In this document: in pieces, positions 58,466 through 64,000 of the stretch
How the letters are laid out: the number at the start of each line of letters is the position of its first letter
Numbering within the stretch: the stretch's first letter is position 1
NCBI GenBank assembly: GCA_024704175.1
Contig: CP085629.1
Span: forward strand, 1,240,001 to 1,304,000
Direction of reading: 5' to 3'
Length of the DNA stretch: 64,000 nucleotides
Origin: Paenibacillus sp. P25
GTDB taxonomy: Bacteria > Bacillota > Bacilli > Paenibacillales > NBRC-103111
The notes under the pieces: generated by a model
Told to the model about the DNA's origin: nothing
Database searches by the model: none
What the model saw: the letters and a program-made list of their open reading frames with translations, nothing else
Position numbers and translations under genes: made by a program

Positions 58466-58897
58466 ATGGCTAAACAAGCGATCATCAAATTGGCCGACGG
58501 CAATGAAGTAGTACTCGATCTGTTCGATAAGGACGCTCCGAATACGGTTGCGAACTTCGAGAAGCTCGCGAACTCCGGTTTCTATGACGGCCTGGTATTT
58601 CACCGCGTGATTCCCGGGTTCGTAGCACAGGGCGGTCGCCCTCACGGCACGGGTACCGGCGGTCCGGGCTACACGATCAACTGCGAAATCAACCCGAACA
58701 AGCATGAGCGCGGCACTTTGGCTATGGCGCATGCGGGCCGCAACACCGGAGGCGACCAGTTCTACATCTGCTACGAGCCGCGACCGCATTTGGACGGACA
58801 GCATACGGTATTCGGCAAGGTGGTCAAAGGCATGGAGCATGTGGATGCTTTCAAGGGCCGTGACAAAATGGAATCCGTTAAGGTCGTCGAGGTTTAA
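58466..58897 (+). CDS. ppiB: Cyclophilin-type peptidyl-prolyl isomerase
   Basis: 143 residues, intact. Cyclophilin core [19 protein letters not shown] (catalytic Arg in FHR), [31 protein letters not shown]. It has no signal peptide, so it is cytoplasmic. The ATG follows aaaggag. It stands alone between lysA and the riboflavin operon. Confidence 0.96.
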   Translation: MAKQAIIKLADGNEVVLDLFDKDAPNTVANFEKLANSGFYDGLVFHRVIPGFVAQGGRPHGTGTGGPGYTINCEINPNKHERGTLAMAHAGRNTGGDQFYICYEPRPHLDGQHTVFGKVVKGMEHVDAFKGRDKMESVKVVEV

Positions 58898-58989
58898 TCC
58901 AAGATCGGAACGGTCGCCCTTGAAAACAATTTTCAAGCCAGCTCTAGACAATGCGTTCCATTCCGAGTATACTGGTAGGAAAATAAATA

Positions 58990-59168
58990 GCTTGAATCCT
59001 TCGGGGCAGGGTGAAATTCCCTACCGGCGGTGATGCTTTGCGGCGCCTAGTCGCTAAGCTCAGTCCGTGACCCGTGCGGCGGATGTTGTGCGAACGTGCG
59101 CTTCCAGCGCCGGTGGACTCGGTGCAATTCCGAGACCGACAGTATAGTCTGGATGGGAGAAGGAGAAC
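58990..59168 (+). ncRNA. FMN riboswitch (RFN element)
   Basis: The conserved core segments appear in order: ggggcagggtgaaattccctaccggcgg-type start split as CAGGGTGAAATTCCC and ACCGGCGGTGATG, then CAGTCCGTGACCCG, then TGGACTCGGTGCAATTCCGAGACCGACAG-type end (TGGACTCGGTGCA, ACCGACAGT, GGATGGGAGAAGG). FMN binding represses the downstream rib genes. A terminator lies about 200 bases further on, before ribD; a weaker hairpin (GCGGA/TCCGC with a T run, about 59171-59205) directly after the aptamer could be the switching platform. Confidence 0.97.
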
Positions 59169-59364
59169 AGCGGATGCGTTTGATTGGAGTCCGCCTGCTT
59201 TTTCTGCACTTGTGTGATTTTTCACATATTGCGCGGTTTCATTTCCTATGCTCGCGTAAAGTACATGAGGAAGCGGGTTCCAACCGAGCTTGACACGTCC
59301 CTAAGCCTGTAGGCTCAGGTGTGTTTCTTGACGCATTCGCGATTCATACGATCCTGTAATTTCC

Positions 59365-59396
59365 ACGCCCCTTTTCCCATGAAAAGGGGCGTTTTG
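59365..59396 (+). terminator. Terminator in the ribD leader
   Basis: ACGCCCCTTTTC (59365-59376), loop ccat, GAAAAGGGGCGT (59381-59392), then TTT. It lies 30 bases before ribD and probably is the regulated terminator of the FMN riboswitch. Confidence 0.85.
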
Positions 59397-59413
59397 GCGT
59401 TCAAGCGGCATGA

Positions 59414-60543
<1,130 letters not shown>

Positions 60544-61210
60544 ATGTTTACCGGGATTATCGAAGAAATCGGCACCCTGCGGCGGATTGCGAAGCAGGGC
60601 CAGGCGATGGTGCTGACGATCGGTGCGAGACGCATCCTGGAGGACGTGAAGCTGGGGGACAGCATCTCGGTGAACGGGGTATGCCTCACGGTCATCGCGT
60701 TCGACGCCCACTCGTTTACCGTGGACGTCATGCCGGAGACGTTCCGCCGCACGAATCTGGAGCGTCTCGCCACCGGTTCGCCGGTGAATTTGGAGCGGGC
60801 GATGGCGATGAACGGCCGGTTCGGGGGCCATATCGTGCAGGGGCATGTCGATTCCACCGGCCTCATCACGGCCCGCACGGCGGAGGAGAATGCGGTGGTG
60901 TTCCGGATCGCACCGAGGGATACGGGCATTTTGAAATACATTATCCCCCACGGCTCCATCACGATCGACGGCATCAGCCTGACGGTGGTAGATGCGGACG
61001 AAGGCTCGTTCTCCGTATCGATCATTCCCCATACGCTTGCCGAAACGGTGCTTCAGCATAAGAAGCAGGGGACGAAGTCAATCTGGAATGCGATGTGCTG
61101 GGCAAATATATCGAACGCCTCTTGACCTACGGGAACGGACCGGGAAAACCGGCAGCAGGCGGCAGCAAGGCTTGACGGCGGCCTTTTTATCCGAACACGG
61201 TTTTTTGTAA
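60544..61210 (+). CDS. ribE: Riboflavin synthase alpha subunit (two frameshifts)
   Basis: About 222 residues. Two lumazine-binding repeats: MFTGIIEEIGTLRRI ... LGDSISVNGVCLTVIAFD, and GGHIVQGHVDSTGLI ... SITIDGISLTVVDADEGSFSVSIIPHTLAETVL. Frame changes near 61070 (QGDEVNLECDVLGKYIERLL restored) and near 61172 lead to the normal end LTAAFLSEHGFL at 61210. It dismutates two lumazines into riboflavin. The ATG at 60544 follows taggggagggg, so it can be translated on its own. Confidence 0.92.
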
Positions 61211-61238
61211 ATCATTATAGAGAAGGAGTGAGAGAGCC

Positions 61239-62453
61239 ATGTCTAAACCGTTCCAATTCCACACGATCGAGGAAGCCATCTATGATCTGATGCGGGGCAA
61301 GGTGATTATTGCGGTGGACGATGAAGACCGCGAGAACGAAGGCGATTTTATCGCGCTGGCCGAGAAGGCGACGCCGGAAGTGATCAATTTCATGATCAAG
61401 GAAGGCCGTGGGCTCGTTTGCGCCCCCATCACGGAGGAGCGTGCGCAGGAGCTCGATCTGCCGCCGATGGTGCAGCATAACACCGACTACCACGGCACGG
61501 CGTTCACCGTTTCGGTCGATCATATCGATACGACTACCGGCATTTCCGCTTCGGAACGTTCACGCACCGTGCAGTCGCTGATCGATCCGAAGACGCGTCC
61601 GGGCAGCTTCCGCCGTCCGGGGCATATCTTCCCGCTGATCGCCAAGAAAGGCGGCGTTCTCCGCCGAACCGGTCATACCGAAGCGGCAGTGGACCTGGCG
61701 CGCATGTGCGGCGCTTATCCGGCCGCCGTCATCTGTGAGGTCATTAAAGAAAACGGCGAAATGGCCCGTGTGCCCGAGCTGATGGAAATCAGCCGCAAGC
61801 ACGATTTGAAGATCATTACGATCCGCGATCTGATCACCTACCGGAACCAGAAGGAAAAGCTGGTCGAGCGTGAGGTGGAAGTGCGGATGCCGACCGACTT
61901 CGGCGAGTTTCATGCCATCGCTTACTCCAATCAGGTGGACAACAAAGAACATGTGGCGCTGATTAAAGGCGAGATCGGCGGCGATCAGCCGACGCTGGTC
62001 AGGGTGCACTCCGAATGCCTGACCGGCGACGTCTTCCACTCGCACCGCTGCGATTGCGGTCCGCAGCTCGCCGCGGCGCTCAAACAAATTGACGAAGCAG
62101 GATCGGGCGTGCTGCTCTATATGCGGCAGGAGGGCCGGGGCATCGGCCTGATCAACAAGCTGAAGGCTTACAAGCTGCAGGAGGAAGGGCTCGATACGGT
62201 GGATGCCAACCTGAAGCTGGGCTTTGCTCCCGATCTGAGGGATTACGGCATTGGTGCGCAGATTCTGAAGGATCTCGGCATCAGCAAAATCCGGTCGCTG
62301 ACCAACAACCCGCGTAAAATTCGCGGCCTTGAGGGCTACGGGCTCGAAGTCGTGGAACGGGTGCCGATCCAAATGGAAGCGAATGAAGACAACACGAATT
62401 ACCTCCACACCAAGAAGGCGAAGCTTGGACATCTGCTGGAATTCAATATTTAA
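61239..62453 (+). CDS. ribBA: DHBP synthase / GTP cyclohydrolase II (bifunctional)
   Basis: 404 residues, intact. N-terminal DHBP synthase: [19 protein letters not shown] acidic motif ([12 protein letters not shown]) and [15 protein letters not shown]-terminal GTP cyclohydrolase [23 protein letters not shown] with three zinc cysteines, [18 protein letters not shown], and [16 protein letters not shown]. It supplies both riboflavin precursors, the pyrimidine from GTP and the four-carbon unit from ribulose-5-phosphate. ATG 61239 follows gaaggagtg. Confidence 0.97.
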   Translation: MSKPFQFHTIEEAIYDLMRGKVIIAVDDEDRENEGDFIALAEKATPEVINFMIKEGRGLVCAPITEERAQELDLPPMVQHNTDYHGTAFTVSVDHIDTTTGISASERSRTVQSLIDPKTRPGSFRRPGHIFPLIAKKGGVLRRTGHTEAAVDLARMCGAYPAAVICEVIKENGEMARVPELMEISRKHDLKIITIRDLITYRNQKEKLVEREVEVRMPTDFGEFHAIAYSNQVDNKEHVALIKGEIGGDQPTLVRVHSECLTGDVFHSHRCDCGPQLAAALKQIDEAGSGVLLYMRQEGRGIGLINKLKAYKLQEEGLDTVDANLKLGFAPDLRDYGIGAQILKDLGISKIRSLTNNPRKIRGLEGYGLEVVERVPIQMEANEDNTNYLHTKKAKLGHLLEFNI

Positions 62454-62525
62454 CCGGAAGGTTCCGGAACGGGTTGAATGCTTTTTTAATAAAAAATAAT
62501 TCGAAGAAAAGGATGTTGACACGTT

Positions 62526-62993
62526 ATGGCGAAAATATATGAAGGACATTTGGTATCGCAAGGGTTAAAATACGGCATCGTCGTGGGCCGCTTCAACGAA
62601 TTTATCACGCATAAGTTGCTGGGCGGGGCGCAGGATGCGCTGAAGCGTCATGGCGTTCAAGAGGACGAAATCGAAATCGCCTGGGTTCCGGGAGCCTTCG
62701 AAATTCCGCTGATCGCGCAAAAAATGGCTGAAAGCGGCCGTTATGACGCCGTTATTACGCTCGGCGCGGTCATCCGCGGATCCACGCCGCATTTTGACTA
62801 CGTCTGCAATGAAGTCGCCAAAGGCGTGGCCGCAGTAAACCTGAAAACCGGCGTGCCGACCGTCTTCGGGGTACTGACAACCGATTCCATCGAGCAGGCG
62901 GTTGAGCGTGCAGGCACGAAGGCCGGCAACAAGGGCTGGGAGGCGGCCGTCACGGCGATCGAAATGGCGAACCTGTCCAAACAATTTTCTTAA
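62526..62993 (+). CDS. ribH: 6,7-dimethyl-8-ribityllumazine synthase
   Basis: 155 residues, intact. It begins [28 protein letters not shown] and has [38 protein letters not shown] with the catalytic His, and [16 protein letters not shown]. It condenses the ribityl-pyrimidine with DHBP in a large icosahedral shell. It is the last gene of the rib operon. Confidence 0.97.
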   Translation: MAKIYEGHLVSQGLKYGIVVGRFNEFITHKLLGGAQDALKRHGVQEDEIEIAWVPGAFEIPLIAQKMAESGRYDAVITLGAVIRGSTPHFDYVCNEVAKGVAAVNLKTGVPTVFGVLTTDSIEQAVERAGTKAGNKGWEAAVTAIEMANLSKQFS

Positions 62994-63047
62994 GAGGTCT
63001 ATAGCCGCTTCGCCGCGCTGTGGATGCTAAGGGGAACACACAGTAAA

Positions 63048-63833
63048 GTGAAAGTCACGGTAAAACTCGAAACCTTCGAAGGCCCCCTTGATTTGCTGCT
63101 GCATTTGATCGACAAGGCGGAAGTGGACATTTACGACATTCCGATCAAAGAAATTACGGATCAATATATGGAATACTTGGACGCCATGACAGAGCTGGAA
63201 CTTGAGGTCACCAGCGAGTTTCTTGTGATGGCGGCCACTTTGCTGTCCATCAAAAGCAAGATGCTGCTGCCCAAGCCGCCGGTGGTCGACCTGGAATTCG
63301 ATGATTACATGATGGATGAGGATTACGACCCGCGCGCCGAGCTGGTTGCCAAGCTGATCGAATACCGCAAGTATAAGGCGATTGCCGATCACCTGCGGGA
63401 TAAAGAGGTCGAGCGCAGCTTGATCTATACGCGGGAGCCGGAGGATTTGGCGCCTTATGTGCCGGCGATCCAGGAAAATCCGGTCAAAGGGCTGCATGTC
63501 GGCGACCTTGTGCACGCCTTCCGTAAGGCGATCCGGCGGATGCAGAGCCGGCAGATGGTCGCCAAGATCCGCAAAGACGAAATATCGGTTAAGGACCGGA
63601 TGTTTGAAGTGCTCGAGGCTTTGGGGCAGCAGGGCGGCAAGCTGTTCTTCTCCAAGCTGATCGACGAGCATGCGACGCGGGATACGATCGTGGTTACGTT
63701 CCTGGCTCTGCTGGAGCTGATGAAGGTGAAGAAGATCGTATGCTTTCAGCATAAGCTGTTCGACGATATTGTGATTCAGGAAAGAAAGGACGGAGCACCC
63801 GATGGAGTTTGGCCGGATGAAATCAATTATTGA
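63048..63833 (+). CDS. scpA: Segregation and condensation protein A (kleisin)
   Basis: 261 residues from GTG 63048, intact. KVTVKLETFEGPLDLLLHLIDKAEVDIYDIPIKEITDQYMEYL is the ScpA N-terminal helix that binds the Smc neck; the C-terminal winged helix (SVKDRMFEVLEALGQQGGKLFFSKLIDEHATRDTIVVTFLALLELMKVKKI) binds the Smc head. An aagggga site precedes the GTG; the ATG at 63024 lies before that site. ScpA works with ScpB and Smc in chromosome organisation. scpB overlaps its 3' end. Confidence 0.96.
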   Translation: MKVTVKLETFEGPLDLLLHLIDKAEVDIYDIPIKEITDQYMEYLDAMTELELEVTSEFLVMAATLLSIKSKMLLPKPPVVDLEFDDYMMDEDYDPRAELVAKLIEYRKYKAIADHLRDKEVERSLIYTREPEDLAPYVPAIQENPVKGLHVGDLVHAFRKAIRRMQSRQMVAKIRKDEISVKDRMFEVLEALGQQGGKLFFSKLIDEHATRDTIVVTFLALLELMKVKKIVCFQHKLFDDIVIQERKDGAPDGVWPDEINY

Positions 63834-64000
63834 AGGTTTGCTGTTTGTAGCCGGAGACGAAGGTCTCAGCGTCAAGCAGCTGGCCGAAGTACTGGAGGAG
63901 GACGCCGGATTTGTCGCTGACCTTGTGCAGGAGCTTCAGGCCGACCTGAAACGTGAGGGCCGCGGCATTCAGATCGTAGAGCTGGCCGGAACCTACCAGC
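63802..64000 (+). CDS. scpB: Segregation and condensation protein B, N-terminal part (cut by window end)
   Basis: 66 codons are visible: MEFGRMKSIIEGLLFVAGDEGLSVKQLAEVLEED, then LVQELQADLKREGRGIQIVELAGTYQ, the first winged-helix domain of ScpB. The ATG at 63802 follows ggacggag and overlaps scpA by 32 bases; the ATG at 63817 is a possible start. The rest lies beyond the window. Confidence 0.93.
   Translation, partial: MEFGRMKSIIEGLLFVAGDEGLSVKQLAEVLEEDAGFVADLVQELQADLKREGRGIQIVELAGTYQ

Overview
The window comes from a G+C-rich, endospore-forming member of the Bacillota, most likely the Paenibacillaceae. The reasons are the gene order (spoIIIA, acc, asp23/amaP, nusB, folD, xseAB, ispA, dxs, argR, recN, spoIVB, spo0A, bkd, nudF, spoIIM, fur, xerD, deoB/PNP, dacF, spoIIA, spoVA, lysA, ppiB, rib, scpAB), the Bacillus-type promoters and ribosome-binding sites, and the many sporulation genes. 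The chromosome runs almost entirely on the + strand. Exceptions are a germinant-receptor operon (39.3-44.6 kb) and a few very small genes.

Layout. 0-4.7 kb: spoIIIAB (cut by the edge) to spoIIIAH, the mother-cell half of the feeding-tube channel. 4.8-8.3 kb: accB-accC, then asp23-amaP-DUF2273. 8.4-12.3 kb: nusB, folD, xseA, xseB, ispA. 12.3-13.0 kb: a long structured non-coding RNA that I identify as OLE RNA, followed by its membrane partner oapA and then dxs. 15.5-21.6 kb: tlyA, an unknown membrane-anchored protein, argR, recN, spoIVB, spo0A with a sigma-H/0A-box control region. 21.7-25.4 kb: two small minus-strand genes, steA, two glycosyltransferase-type genes, DUF2627. 25.6-30.5 kb: branched-chain 2-oxoacid dehydrogenase operon. 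30.6-35.3 kb: prli42, yqjE-type peptidase, DUF3866, an mciZ-like gene, nudF, an endoQ-type gene. 35.3-39.3 kb: spoIIM, fur (with hairpin repeats in its leader), ald, yqzK, xerD. 39.3-44.6 kb: gerA-type operon with two B subunits. 44.8-50.6 kb: deoB, two purine nucleoside phosphorylases, two mini-ORFs, a YvyF-like protein, a cupredoxin, pdp. 50.8-58.3 kb: dacF, spoIIAA-AB-sigF, a shortened spoVA set (AA-AB-AF), lysA. 58.4-63.0 kb: ppiB, FMN riboswitch, ribD-ribE-ribBA-ribH. 63.0 kb to the end: scpA and the start of scpB.

The sequence carries about fifty apparent single-base frameshifts, spread over about half of the genes including essential ones (ispA, dxs, folD, lysA, ribE). Where the correct frame can be deduced, most are one base missing or added in a short homopolymer run. 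I treat them as sequence errors, give the reconstructed gene spans, and do not call pseudogenes.

Functionally, the window combines forespore and mother-cell sporulation control (Spo0A, SigF switch, SpoIIIA, SpoIIM, SpoIVB, SpoVA, MciZ), germination (Ger), housekeeping metabolism (fatty acid priming and elongation, isoprenoid precursors, nucleoside salvage, riboflavin), and the OLE ribonucleoprotein system linked to the isoprenoid genes.
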